Source: Pyrinomonadaceae bacterium
GTDB taxonomy: Bacteria; Acidobacteriota; Blastocatellia; Pyrinomonadales; Pyrinomonadaceae
Reading direction: 5' to 3'
Length of the DNA stretch: 64,000 bases
NCBI GenBank assembly: GCA_030841085.1
Contig: JAVEDP010000024.1
Location: 124,001-188,000, forward strand
The notes below the pieces were generated by a model. It had not been told where the DNA came from. It made no database searches and was given only the letters and a program-made list of their open reading frames with translations. The position numbers and the translations under genes are program-made. Below are positions 8,114 through 16,423 of this stretch, in pieces. Within the stretch, counting starts at the first letter, position 1. Each line of letters opens with the position of its first letter.

Positions 8114-9598
8114 TTATTTACTCGGCTGCTTTATTCGCAGCAATGCGGAGTTCAAATCCATTTCCGCCACCGGAATCACTTCCACATGGGGAAACTGTTT
8201 GCGCAGCGCCGGCAGAAATTCTTTGGCGTTCCCTACCACAATGATGCTGGCATTACTGGCGGCAAGATGACTGCCCGCAAACTTTTGCACATCGCTCGCA
8301 GTGATCCCCTGCACGTTTGTGATGTAACGGTTTATCTCGTCAAAACTGATTCCATAGAGCGCGAGGGACGATACCTGCGCAACGAGCCCAGCGGCAGTTT
8401 CCAGGTTGCGCGCAAAGTTTCCCACGACCACTGCCTTGCGCGGCGTTAGTTCCAGGTCGGGAACGGCAGCCGATGACAAGCGATCGATTTCGGACAACAG
8501 AAGTGCAGCGACTTCTGCGGCTGATTGATTTTTGGTTTGCGCTGAAGCCAGGAATGGCCCAACTTCGCGTCGCGTATCCAACGTGCTAGCCGCGCCGTAA
8601 CTTAGTCCGCGCTTGATCCTGATTTCCTGATTCAGGCGACCGGAGTATCCGCTCAACATCGAGTTGGCAACCAGGCCCTGGTAATAAGCGGGGTCCTTGC
8701 GCTGAATTCCGGTGCGGGCCAACAACACCGCAGCCTGGCCCGCGTCCGGTTTATCAATAACTACGACGCGCGGGCTCGCTGATGCAGGCAGCTTGCCGGC
8801 CGGCAACACCGGCATCGCAGTGCTCGGTTTGGCCCAGTCGCCAAAATACTGCTGCGCAAGTTTGAATGCGTTGGCTGCCTTCAGATCGCCACCCAAAACG
8901 AGAATGGCATTATCGGGACGATAAAAGCGGCCGTGATAAGTGACGATGTCCTGGCGATGGATGTTGGCAATCGACTGCGGCGTGCCGGCAAGCGGTTGGC
9001 CGTACGGCGCATCACCAAAGACGACACGCGCCGCAACGTAACGCGCAATAGAACCGGGCTGGCCCAGCTCCACCGTCAGGTCATCCAGCGTTTGTTGGCG
9101 CAGACGTTCGACCTCGTCTTCTTTGAAAGTCGGCCGCCGCACCACATCGGAAAGAATTTCGAGCGCCGGTCCAAGCTTTGACGACATTACATTCATGCCA
9201 ACGCGCGCAGAGTCCCAACGCGCTGAAGCATCAAGCGAGCCGCCCAGCGCTTCGATCGCTTCGGCGATCTGAGTCGCGCTTCGTTTTTCGGTGCCCTTAG
9301 TCAAAAGGCTGGCGGTCATGTTGCTGAGGCCGGCTAACTCCCGCGGATCAACTTCACCGCCGTTTTTGATCAGCAATTGAGCGGCAACCAACGGACTGCC
9401 TTTGCGCTCAACCACAATCACGCGCAGACCGTTCGCCAGCGTTTTCTCGACGGGTTTTGGAAACGTCGCCGAGCGTGGGACGGCCGGTGGTGGCGGCGTG
9501 GCCTGAGGAGCTTGCGCTTTACCCGCAAAAGCGCACGTTGCTGACACGGCACAACTAATAAAAAGTCGTGCAAAAAAACGTGATGGATTACTGCGCAT
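8114..9598 (-). CDS. M16 peptidase-like protein lacking the zinc site (partner subunit)
   Basis: A 494-aa secreted protein (signal peptide ending near CAFAGKAQA) with the two-domain M16/insulinase fold: KTLANGLRVIVVERKGSPLV, YHGRFYRPDNAILVLGGD and RIKRGLSYGAAS are typical. Where the active peptidase has HxxEH, this one reads GLSNMTASLLTKGT, so the zinc ligands are missing. In M16B heterodimers one subunit is catalytic and the other, like this one, only helps bind substrate. Its start codon overlaps the end of the upstream active homologue by 11 bases, so the two are surely co-translated and probably form a periplasmic pair. Confidence 0.88.
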   Translation of the reverse strand: MRSNPSRFFARLFISCAVSATCAFAGKAQAPQATPPPPAVPRSATFPKPVEKTLANGLRVIVVERKGSPLVAAQLLIKNGGEVDPRELAGLSNMTASLLTKGTEKRSATQIAEAIEALGGSLDASARWDSARVGMNVMSSKLGPALEILSDVVRRPTFKEDEVERLRQQTLDDLTVELGQPGSIARYVAARVVFGDAPYGQPLAGTPQSIANIHRQDIVTYHGRFYRPDNAILVLGGDLKAANAFKLAQQYFGDWAKPSTAMPVLPAGKLPASASPRVVVIDKPDAGQAAVLLARTGIQRKDPAYYQGLVANSMLSGYSGRLNQEIRIKRGLSYGAASTLDTRREVGPFLASAQTKNQSAAEVAALLLSEIDRLSSAAVPDLELTPRKAVVVGNFARNLETAAGLVAQVSSLALYGISFDEINRYITNVQGITASDVQKFAGSHLAASNASIIVVGNAKEFLPALRKQFPHVEVIPVAEMDLNSALLRIKQPSK

Positions 9599-11324
9599 TG
9601 TTCTTCACCTCTTTGTCAGCCTTGAAGTTGTACGTTATGACTCCCTTGACCTTGACTGGAGTTCCATTCTGTATGGTCGGAGCAAATCTCGCTTGCATGG
9701 CCGCCTTTTCCGCAACTTCTCGCAACAGCCGATGCCCACTCGTTGCTTTCGCCTTGATCACGTACCCCTTTTCGTCGACTAAGATCTCCACGTTCACAAC
9801 GCCTGCAAGTGGTTTGCCGTTTGCGTCCTTCGGAAGCCCCGAGGACGTTAAGCCAGTATCTTTAACTTCGGGTGGCAGTGAGCGTTTATCACTAGCTTCG
9901 AATACGGCCTGGGGTGCCTCTGCCGTTAATGACGAATCGGCAGTCGAGGGTTGAGCACTAGCACCTGTTGTTTGGTCAGCCTTAGGTAAGTAGTAAATGA
10001 CCAGCCGGTTCGCCGCCGTGAAATATTTCTTCATAACCCGCTGAACGTCGGCTGCGGTCACAGCCTGCAGTCGCGCCAAATCGGTATTGACTCGATTCGG
10101 ATCGCCGAGCAACACGGCCGCTTCGCCAAGCGCGAATGCTTTGCCATTGCTCGTCTCACGCTGTCGCAGTTCGTTCGTCACCAGTTGGTTCTTTGCCTTG
10201 TCGAGTTCAGCGGCAGTCACTGCGGCGTTCTGCATTTTCGCGATCTCAGCCAGTAATGCGCGCTCGCCTTCTTCAGGCTTCTTGCCACTCGCGAGCACCA
10301 CGTTGAAATAAAAGACGCTGGCATCTTCGCGCAGGTCAGGCGTCGCGTCGGCGCTTTGTGCCACTTGCTGATCGTAGATCAGCGATTGGTAGAGCCGCGA
10401 AGATTCACCTTGCGCCAGGATTGTGGCGGCTACGCGCAAGGCCGCCGAGTCGGGACTCTTTTGCGGTGGCGTCAGGTAAGTCAACGCTATTGCCGGCAAA
10501 GGCACATTCGCAGCGTAATGAGTTATGCGGCGCTCCGCAGTTCGTTCCGGTTCTTTGGTGTTAACACGCGGCAGCGCAATGCCGGGTTTGGCAATCGGCG
10601 TCAAATATTTGTCCACCCAGGCGTCGAGTTGTTTCGGATCGAAATCGCCGGCGACTACCAGCGTGGCATTGTCAGGACGATAGAAGGTCGAGTGAAATGC
10701 GCGCACGTTTTCCAGCGAGGCAGCATCGAGGTCTTCAATACTGCCGATCGTCGGTCGCTTGTAAGGATGCGCAATGAACGATTGTTGCTCGATCAGATAG
10801 TCGAGCATGCCATAAGGCGGCGCCAAATAACTTTGCCGGTACTCTTCCTCGACAACGCTGCGCTCGGATTTGAAGTTCGGCTCGTCAACGGTCAAACCTG
10901 AAAGACGATCAGCTTCGGCCCACAACAAGGTCTCGAGATAGTTCGAAGGCACAACTTCGTAGTAAACGGTGACGTCGGGATTCGTGAACGCGTTATTGTA
11001 GCCACCCACATCCTCGGTGAGCCGGTCCATCATTTCGGACTTCATATTCTTCGTCGCTTTGAACATAATGTGTTCGAAAAGATGCGCGAAACCGCTGCGG
11101 CCCGCTGGATCGTCTTTTGAGCCGACGTGATACCAAACCTGAATTGATACCGTGGGGCTGGAATGGTCCACGGCGCTCAAGACGCGCATTCCGTTTGCGA
11201 GGTTTCGATCCCGAAAGGCAATTTTCGGGAGGGATCCCTGCGCCCGCAACCCTTCCGAACCGGCAAGCCCGATCACAAAGATCGCGACGAGCATAAACGC
11301 ACGTACAAATTCTTGCTGCTTCAT
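9588..11324 (-). CDS. M16 zinc peptidase with C-terminal TonB-like domain
   Basis: A 578-aa secreted zinc peptidase. After the signal peptide comes the M16 domain with the inverted zinc motif HLFEH (in GFAHLFEHIMFKATKN) and the downstream glutamate in ERSVVEEEYRQSY. The second M16 half ends near residue 470. After a linker (~470-505) the last ~75 residues read as a TonB C-terminal domain: GVVNVEILVDEKGYVIKAKA, then AAMQARFAPTIQNGTPVKV and VKGVITYNF. Joining an M16 peptidase to a TonB domain is unusual. The protein lacks the cytoplasmic/transmembrane TonB part, so it probably does not energise transport. ATG 11324 is preferred over TTG 11327 because GGAG lies 9 bases upstream. Confidence 0.88.
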   Translation of the reverse strand: MKQQEFVRAFMLVAIFVIGLAGSEGLRAQGSLPKIAFRDRNLANGMRVLSAVDHSSPTVSIQVWYHVGSKDDPAGRSGFAHLFEHIMFKATKNMKSEMMDRLTEDVGGYNNAFTNPDVTVYYEVVPSNYLETLLWAEADRLSGLTVDEPNFKSERSVVEEEYRQSYLAPPYGMLDYLIEQQSFIAHPYKRPTIGSIEDLDAASLENVRAFHSTFYRPDNATLVVAGDFDPKQLDAWVDKYLTPIAKPGIALPRVNTKEPERTAERRITHYAANVPLPAIALTYLTPPQKSPDSAALRVAATILAQGESSRLYQSLIYDQQVAQSADATPDLREDASVFYFNVVLASGKKPEEGERALLAEIAKMQNAAVTAAELDKAKNQLVTNELRQRETSNGKAFALGEAAVLLGDPNRVNTDLARLQAVTAADVQRVMKKYFTAANRLVIYYLPKADQTTGASAQPSTADSSLTAEAPQAVFEASDKRSLPPEVKDTGLTSSGLPKDANGKPLAGVVNVEILVDEKGYVIKAKATSGHRLLREVAEKAAMQARFAPTIQNGTPVKVKGVITYNFKADKEVKNNAQ

Positions 11325-11450
11325 CAAGTTAGGCTCCAGAAATATGGACTCGGGGAATGCTTCGGGGATTCATTGATCAATCTATGGTCGCTGTTGCTAA
11401 ATACGCAGCGCATCGGGCGGGGGTTTCAATCCATGGGAGAGAAGCAAAAA

Positions 11451-11516
11451 CAGAGTACAAGCTTTAGCTTGATTCTTTCCAGCGCAAGAGCAACCTGAAG
11501 GTTGTACTCTGAACTT
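11451..11516. repeat. AGAGTACAAGCTTTAGCTTG palindrome (copy 1)
   Basis: CAGAGTACAAGCTTTAGCTTG and CAACCTGAAGGTTGTACTCTG form a ~66-base imperfect hairpin. Six related copies follow in the window (26220, 26321, 36816, 39124, 40095, 49259), all at gene ends or just inside them. Confidence 0.8.
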
Positions 11517-11534
11517 CTTCACGCTCAGCCAGTC

Positions 11535-11831
11535 TTAATCGAAATCGAGGGGGTTTCGGTATGGCTTGTCTTTGTCTTTCTCAGCGCGCTTCATCGCCTC
11601 CTGAAACTTTTCCTCAAGAATCCGATCGCGATCCTTCATCGAATTCAGTTCCTGGGCAAATATTTGTTCGCGCACCTGCTTCTGCTTGTCGAGTCCTTTG
11701 ACCATCTCGTCGAATGAAGCCAAGGGCTTGCTCTTCTCTTCGTGCGAAATCAACGCGCCGGTTTGCGAGTCAACGCCCAGCGTCGCTTCGCAGCAGGGAC
11801 AGATAACGGTGAAACGGGTCGAGTCGGCCAT
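11535..11831 (-). CDS. small CxxC protein with charged C-terminal helix, unknown
   Basis: About 98 aa. The N-terminal part, RFTVICPCCEATLGVDSQTG, carries one CxxC pair followed by a short beta-hairpin-like stretch, resembling half of a zinc ribbon. The C-terminal part (residues ~30-98) is a strongly charged, probably coiled-coil helix (KQKQVREQIFAQEL, then RILEEKFQEAMKRAEKDKDK). I do not recognise a named family. ATG 11831 gives a natural N-terminus; an in-frame TTG at 11849 is the alternative, and neither has a good ribosome-binding site. It follows the M16 pair on the same strand after a repeat. A role in metal or nucleic-acid binding would be guesswork. Confidence 0.6.
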   Translation of the reverse strand: MADSTRFTVICPCCEATLGVDSQTGALISHEEKSKPLASFDEMVKGLDKQKQVREQIFAQELNSMKDRDRILEEKFQEAMKRAEKDKDKPYRNPLDFD

Positions 11832-12078
11832 AACAAGTCCGGCAATCAAAAAACTTGATAAAGCAAGTATACCATGGCACGCGCGGACGAAGCCGTCCCG
11901 CCGATTCTCAAATTTCCGAAATCAAACGAAAAAGGGTGGAAAGTTGGCGGCAAAAACATACGCGCGCCCGGCGGATTCGTTCAGTTACAGTAAGGGATAG
12001 ACTTTTCTTTCGCCGTAGGCCGCGATGGACCAGTATGTATCGAAACGTATGTGGTCCAGCACTGAAACAATTACGTGG

Positions 12079-12233
12079 TGCGGCTTTGCCGCGTCCCGTG
12101 CGGAAAGGCTCTGCCTTTCCGGCACACCTCAGTATCGATGAGGCTATGCCTCCGTCGGAGGCATAGCCTCAATAAAAATAAGGTACCAACGGAAAGGCGG
12201 AGCCTTTCCGCACGGAATGCGGCAAAGCCGCCG
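12079..12233. repeat. nested palindromic repeat upstream of the FHA gene
   Basis: GCGGCTTTGCCGC and CGTGCGGAAAGGCTCTGCC on the left are mirrored by GGCGGAGCCTTTCCGCACG and GCGGCAAAGCCGC on the right, with an inner GAGGCTATGCCTCC/GGAGGCATAGCCTC pair. The 570-base gap between the small CxxC protein and the FHA gene holds this element and otherwise no gene that I can support. Confidence 0.7.
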
Positions 12234-12401
12234 AGTAGTGGTGCTAACGAGAAGGTTTCGCACGAGGTTAGTTACGCTAATACCTGAACGGCAGCATGCT
12301 CGCCAGACAGAATTTTCAACCGATTCAGTTGTTTTTAGGCTAATATTCCAGCCACTAGCACCGAATATCTAACTGACTATTATTCCAAGGAGCTTACTAA
12401 G

Positions 12402-13130
12402 ATGGATTCTGTTCCGACGATTTGGATCATTATTGGCGTTGTTTTACTGCTGCTGTTTTTTGTCGTCGTGATCGTCGGGGTCGGTTTGGCGATCTTTTTC
12501 GTTTCCCGTAAACGAAAAAAGGCCGCGCTCGCCGCGGCTTCGTCCAGCGCGCCAGCGTTTGATGTCGTTGCATCGCCGGCGCCGGAAATTGCGCCAGCCG
12601 ATGTGATGGCAGAGACACCGGCTCTTGAATCCGCGCCGGCTGCGTTTGACTCTGCATTACCTGCTTTTGACTCTGCGCCAGCCGAGTTCGAGCCAGTTGT
12701 AACTCCAGCTGAACCCAACGCGCTCGAAGCCAGTGCTGATCAGTCGGCCCCGGATTCCGGTGCGCTGGATTTCGATCCGTCACGCACCGTCGCGATCACG
12801 CGTGAGAAGACAGTCACAATCAGCTACGGAATTATTAAGTTCACGTCAGGTGTTTTAGCGGGACAGGAATTCGAGGTTAAGCCGGAAGGCGCGTACATCG
12901 GTCGCGAGCCGAGTCTGTCGCAGATCGTAGTGGCCGATCCGCGTATTTCCAAACGTCATCTCTGGATCGGAGTGCGCGACGGATTGGTGAAGATCGTCGA
13001 TCAGGAGTCTCGCAACGGCACGTTCATTAACGACCCCAGGTCCGATCGCGTAACCGAAGCATCGTTGAACTCCGGCGACACCGTGATTCTGGGAGAGTCA
13101 GACGTGGCCCGTTTTGAATACCAAATGTGA
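12402..13130 (+). CDS. membrane-anchored FHA-domain protein
   Basis: A 242-aa protein with one N-terminal membrane helix (residues ~6-31, followed by RKRKK, so the C-terminus is cytoplasmic), a low-complexity Ala/Pro/Ser/Glu linker with repeated PAFDSA-like units (~45-125), and a C-terminal FHA domain (~150-240). The FHA phosphothreonine-binding residues are present: YIGREPS, ISKRHLWI and SRNGTFIND. FHA domains bind phosphothreonine peptides, so this is a plausible reader for the Ser/Thr kinase (22176) and phosphatase (30242) elsewhere in the window; that link is inference. The start is firm: CCAAGGAG lies 9 bases upstream of ATG 12402. Confidence 0.88.
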   Translation: MDSVPTIWIIIGVVLLLLFFVVVIVGVGLAIFFVSRKRKKAALAAASSSAPAFDVVASPAPEIAPADVMAETPALESAPAAFDSALPAFDSAPAEFEPVVTPAEPNALEASADQSAPDSGALDFDPSRTVAITREKTVTISYGIIKFTSGVLAGQEFEVKPEGAYIGREPSLSQIVVADPRISKRHLWIGVRDGLVKIVDQESRNGTFINDPRSDRVTEASLNSGDTVILGESDVARFEYQM

Positions 13131-13165
13131 TTGGGCGCACAAAAGGATTGACAGGTTAATGAAAT

Positions 13166-13876
13166 TCACAACGCCCGGCACATCTCGGTCCATGGCGTTG
13201 CCAGCGCATGTTTCAGCGCGACGCTAATTTCCGAAAATTTCCAGCCCTTACGCTCCCAGATAGAACCATCGGCGTATTCCACCCGATTGATCAGCACCAG
13301 CTCGAGGAAGCGTTTGCCGGAGCCGCTGGCCAACGTGTTCACGCTGACCACGTCGCTTGGTCCAGACAAACTTGATGCCTGCAGATCTTTCTCTTTACCG
13401 GGTTTTATTCCGGCGCCACAAAGAAACTGGCGACGTGTTGGGCTCGACGGATTTGCCTGGTCGATAAATTGGTACTCCCAAAAAACAACATCAATCGTTT
13501 TCTTGCTGCCGTTTTGGATCTTCGCTTCGTATGAAAAGGTGTCCAGGGATTTAGGCGGCGGCGTGCGTGACTCTTGTACGATCTTTTCGATCGCGGCGCT
13601 GCGGCCGTCGATGGTGTCCTCGTTAGGATCGCGTTGTCCCACCGGCTGATTGACGCGAGCGTTTCGCTGATAGGTTTTATTGTCGGCAATCATTTCGCGA
13701 GCCGGCGTAACTCCTTCCGCTTCACCTTTGATTGTCTTCCGTATCCGAGACCATTTGAAACTAACCACCGCTATCACCGGGGTACCATTAGCGCTGACGG
13801 GTTCCTTGGGCGGCGTCGGATTTTGAGGCAGTGCCAGCAACAGCAGCAGTAAGGGCAGCAACAAAAGAGTTGGCAT
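13166..13876 (-). CDS. secreted protein of unknown function
   Basis: A 236-aa protein with a leucine-only signal segment (MPTLLLLPLLLLLLALP). The mature part looks like a beta-rich domain: FSYEAKIQNGSKKTIDVVFW and FLELVLINRVEYADGS resemble strands of an immunoglobulin-like fold, with one Cys (FLCGAG) and a second near the C-terminus (WTEMCRAL) that could form a disulfide. I recognise no catalytic motif and no family name. It stands alone, next to the left att-like repeat of the tRNA-Gly island but outside it. Confidence 0.6.
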   Translation of the reverse strand: MPTLLLLPLLLLLLALPQNPTPPKEPVSANGTPVIAVVSFKWSRIRKTIKGEAEGVTPAREMIADNKTYQRNARVNQPVGQRDPNEDTIDGRSAAIEKIVQESRTPPPKSLDTFSYEAKIQNGSKKTIDVVFWEYQFIDQANPSSPTRRQFLCGAGIKPGKEKDLQASSLSGPSDVVSVNTLASGSGKRFLELVLINRVEYADGSIWERKGWKFSEISVALKHALATPWTEMCRAL

Positions 13877-13937
13877 AACTTATCTCCAACACCCAATCAC
13901 GAAACGCTGAGTTTTCGCAGCCAATTTGGAGCAAATC

Positions 13938-13982
13938 TGGAGCGGGCGACGAGGATCGAACTCGCAACATCCAGCTTGGGAA
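13938..13982 (-). repeat. att-like direct repeat, left copy (truncated tRNA-Gly 3' half)
   Basis: Identical over 45 bases to 17796-17840. On the minus strand it reads from CCCAAGCTGG through the T arm to the acceptor stem CGCCCGCT. The 5' half of the tRNA is absent: after the anticodon-loop region the sequence diverges into AATCAAAACTTTCG, so it cannot make a tRNA. Confidence 0.85.
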
Positions 13983-14065
13983 TCAAAACTTTCGCTCCTT
14001 TATTTTCAATACTTACAAGACTGCTGAGAAAGTGTGTCAGCGCCACCACGGCTCGTAAGTTTTCC

Positions 14066-15247
14066 TTAATGACAATCCAATGGTGTTGTCACGCACTGAC
14101 TTTTGTCCAACAAACATTGGAATTGGCTTTTTAGCGCAAAGACAAAATCAGGTACTGTGTAATCCTTATCGGCGTTCCACCAGAAGCCGCCTCCCACGTA
14201 CAATGGGTCGTCCCACTTCATTCCGTAATACCTCTGCATCTGTGAGATTTTTGATTTTCTGCAAATGACTTTAGGCCCCCTTCCACTAGTACTCGTGTTT
14301 TCATCACAATACGTCTTCTGAATACTACAATAACAATTCTTATTGTCGGAACATTCTTTTGAATTCTCACCCTTGCCTGCCGAGTAGCCAATCTCGCCGA
14401 TTCCGATAAACTGGTTCTTAAAGACCTCTCGCAAAGGTTTAATCACCAAGGCGTCGATCTCATGTTCATCGAGAACCTTGTATCTGCATTTGTCTTCGTA
14501 ATAACTAATCAAAACGTAATCTATTTTATCGATTGTTGTCTGGCTAAAATGTTTAATCCACTCGCCCATCGCGTTGTGCTTCCACTCCCCACAATTCGGC
14601 TGATAAGTAACGGTTAAGACAAGCGGTTTTGAGTTGGGAACCAGATCAATAACAACATCTATTTTTTTGAGTGTTGTCTCGTATTCACCTGCGAAGAGTT
14701 CAAACTTCTTCGTATGGTCGTTATAACTCTCATCCGCCCATTCGCCGTTAACTTCATTTCCCACTTCCCATGCGTCGATATAGTCTTTGTTATCTTTGAA
14801 ATGATCAATAAAACACTTTGCCCGTTGATTGTAATTCATCACATCTTTCTTCTCGATGTCTTTGGGTATTAGTCTTTCACAATCAATCATCGGATCGTTG
14901 GCTCCCGCTAGTTTGTATTCTTTGAGAGCCTGTGAGTCGAAAAGCAAACCCATCAGATAGAATCTTCTAGTTCCATTTTTGGTGAGGCTGTGAAGAGTTC
15001 TTAATTTTCCTTCATAATCAGTTGGTAGCGTTTGCGGTTGAAAGACAATTCGGAGCGTTATGGGTACAGAAGTGTCAAACACCTGCTGAAACGCGTTTAC
15101 ATCTAGATCTGGCAGATTCTCGATCGTCAGACCATAGATACGTTGTGGCGGAGCGCCCTTCTTCGGTAATACTTGAGCAATGGCTGAAAGGCACAGAATG
15201 CCTGCCAAAAACATTATCAAACCACTCCCGACCAAGTATTTCTTCAT
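14066..15247 (-). CDS. secreted clan-A glycoside hydrolase-like protein (island cargo)
   Basis: A 393-aa protein with a signal peptide (MKKYLVGSGLIMFLAGILCL..AIAQ). The sequence pattern fits a TIM-barrel glycosidase of clan GH-A: DAWEVGNEVNGEW (~residues 155-167) is the beta-4 Asn-Glu acid/base motif, and FIGIGEIGYSAGKG would supply the beta-7 nucleophile Glu, with GGGFWWN at beta-8. A cysteine-rich insert lies near ECSDNKNCYCSIQKTYC, suggesting disulfides outside the cytoplasm. The exact GH family and substrate are not recognisable to me. ATG 15247 is chosen because it starts the signal peptide directly; an in-frame upstream start at 15280 would put a charged stretch before it. Confidence 0.65.
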   Translation of the reverse strand: MKKYLVGSGLIMFLAGILCLSAIAQVLPKKGAPPQRIYGLTIENLPDLDVNAFQQVFDTSVPITLRIVFQPQTLPTDYEGKLRTLHSLTKNGTRRFYLMGLLFDSQALKEYKLAGANDPMIDCERLIPKDIEKKDVMNYNQRAKCFIDHFKDNKDYIDAWEVGNEVNGEWADESYNDHTKKFELFAGEYETTLKKIDVVIDLVPNSKPLVLTVTYQPNCGEWKHNAMGEWIKHFSQTTIDKIDYVLISYYEDKCRYKVLDEHEIDALVIKPLREVFKNQFIGIGEIGYSAGKGENSKECSDNKNCYCSIQKTYCDENTSTSGRGPKVICRKSKISQMQRYYGMKWDDPLYVGGGFWWNADKDYTVPDFVFALKSQFQCLLDKSQCVTTPLDCH

Positions 15248-15597
15248 CTCAAATCTCACTTCGCGTCCACGAATACTCAAAGCTCAAAGGGATCGACTTA
15301 AGTACGGCTTCTAGCCGGACCGGTTTGGCGTTGCCGCATCTATCAGCCACACGCTCAGTTTATCTTACGTTGTTCCGGCGATTCATTTTGTCTACGCCAT
15401 CGTCCATCAGCGACACCAGTTCGCATAATCTGCCACTACCGGAGAATACCGGGAAGTAGTCTTCACTATTGCCTACCGCTGAAACCGCTGAAACATTTAA
15501 CTTGGGCGCGAGGTAATAAGGATAGCGACCATCGTATGTAAAGTTAGGAAGCCGCAACAAGAATTTCTTTTGTCAGTTTGTTTACTTACCAATCCAA
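15248..15597. other. 350-base gap inside the tRNA-Gly island
   Basis: A leader region for the glycosidase-like gene. It contains one minus-strand frame of 66 codons (15360-15560, starting MLRLPNFTYDGRYPYYL) without a ribosome-binding site or recognisable motif. I do not call it a gene. I see no terminator or repeat. Confidence 0.4.
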
Positions 15598-16413
15598 CTA
15601 ACCTAGCCACTGTTTAGCCTTATCCTTTGCCGATTCCGACGGAGGCTTGGTGTCCTGCAGCCCTGGGGCGATCTTTCGGTAGACGGCCCGAATGACGTTC
15701 TCATCGTATTTGCCACCTGCGCGGGCCACAGCGTCCTTTATTGAGAGACCTTCTCGAACTCGGCGCATAGCGAATACTTCAGTGTGAGCTTTAGGGATAG
15801 GATCTTGTTCGACCGGAATTCTCAATTGCACAGCGATTGGCCGCGGCACAAATTCGGCGGCGTGATCCTTGATGAGCTTGCTGATGTTACCGATAACGGT
15901 GGTATTGAGGTCATGATAGGTATCGCCCCGCAATGTTCCAAACTGTGAGATGCCGTCCAGAATCGCGCCCAGAGCCATCGGTCCTAGGCCTATTGTTTGG
16001 ACTTCATACGAGGCGGACGCCAAACCTAATTCCACCGCCGCCCCTAGAATTGCGAGATTTAATTTGACGCTTGTGTCCAATTGCCGCGCACGAAACAGAA
16101 TGCGCAACCCATAACCCCAGCGCGTCTGGCTGACAACGCTCTCGGGTTTGGAGACAGGCGCCGAATCAGCGGAAGCCATCGCGTCGAGCCAGAAACCGAA
16201 TTCGTTGCCTTGAACTGACGCGGCGAAGATACTGCCAACCCCTAATTTCCCGGCGACCGAAATAGAGAGAGTCTGGCTCGAAACTCTGACGTCTCCGATA
16301 GCCGTGCCCTCATCAAGTTGAATTGGCTGAGCGCGCAAAGTGCCACGCAGCGAAGCCAAGCTAACGAGATCACCGTCGTCTGTGATGAGTGAATTGATAG
16401 GGATCCAGTTCAT
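15598..16413 (-). CDS. island protein of unknown function, paralogue B
   Basis: A 271-aa protein clearly homologous to the next gene upstream (16424-17239). Shared blocks are the start MNWIPINS (versus MEWIPTSS), VRVSSQTLSISVAGKLGVG, NEFGFWLDAMA, WGYGLRILFRARQL, LGAAVELGLASASYEV and, near the C-terminus, EVFAMRRVREGLSIKDAVA. There is no signal peptide or clear membrane span. The first ~180 residues look alpha/beta with glycine-rich strands, and the last ~90 look helical. I recognise no family. The 10-base gap to its paralogue makes a two-gene operon. Function unknown; paired paralogues may form a heteromer (inference). Confidence 0.75.
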   Translation of the reverse strand: MNWIPINSLITDDGDLVSLASLRGTLRAQPIQLDEGTAIGDVRVSSQTLSISVAGKLGVGSIFAASVQGNEFGFWLDAMASADSAPVSKPESVVSQTRWGYGLRILFRARQLDTSVKLNLAILGAAVELGLASASYEVQTIGLGPMALGAILDGISQFGTLRGDTYHDLNTTVIGNISKLIKDHAAEFVPRPIAVQLRIPVEQDPIPKAHTEVFAMRRVREGLSIKDAVARAGGKYDENVIRAVYRKIAPGLQDTKPPSESAKDKAKQWLG

Positions 16414-16423
16414 AGTTTTGCAC

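Noticed and set aside
15360-15560. 66-codon frame in the island leader
   Set aside because: No ribosome-binding site, no homology I can see, and it sits in the likely promoter region of the glycosidase-like gene.
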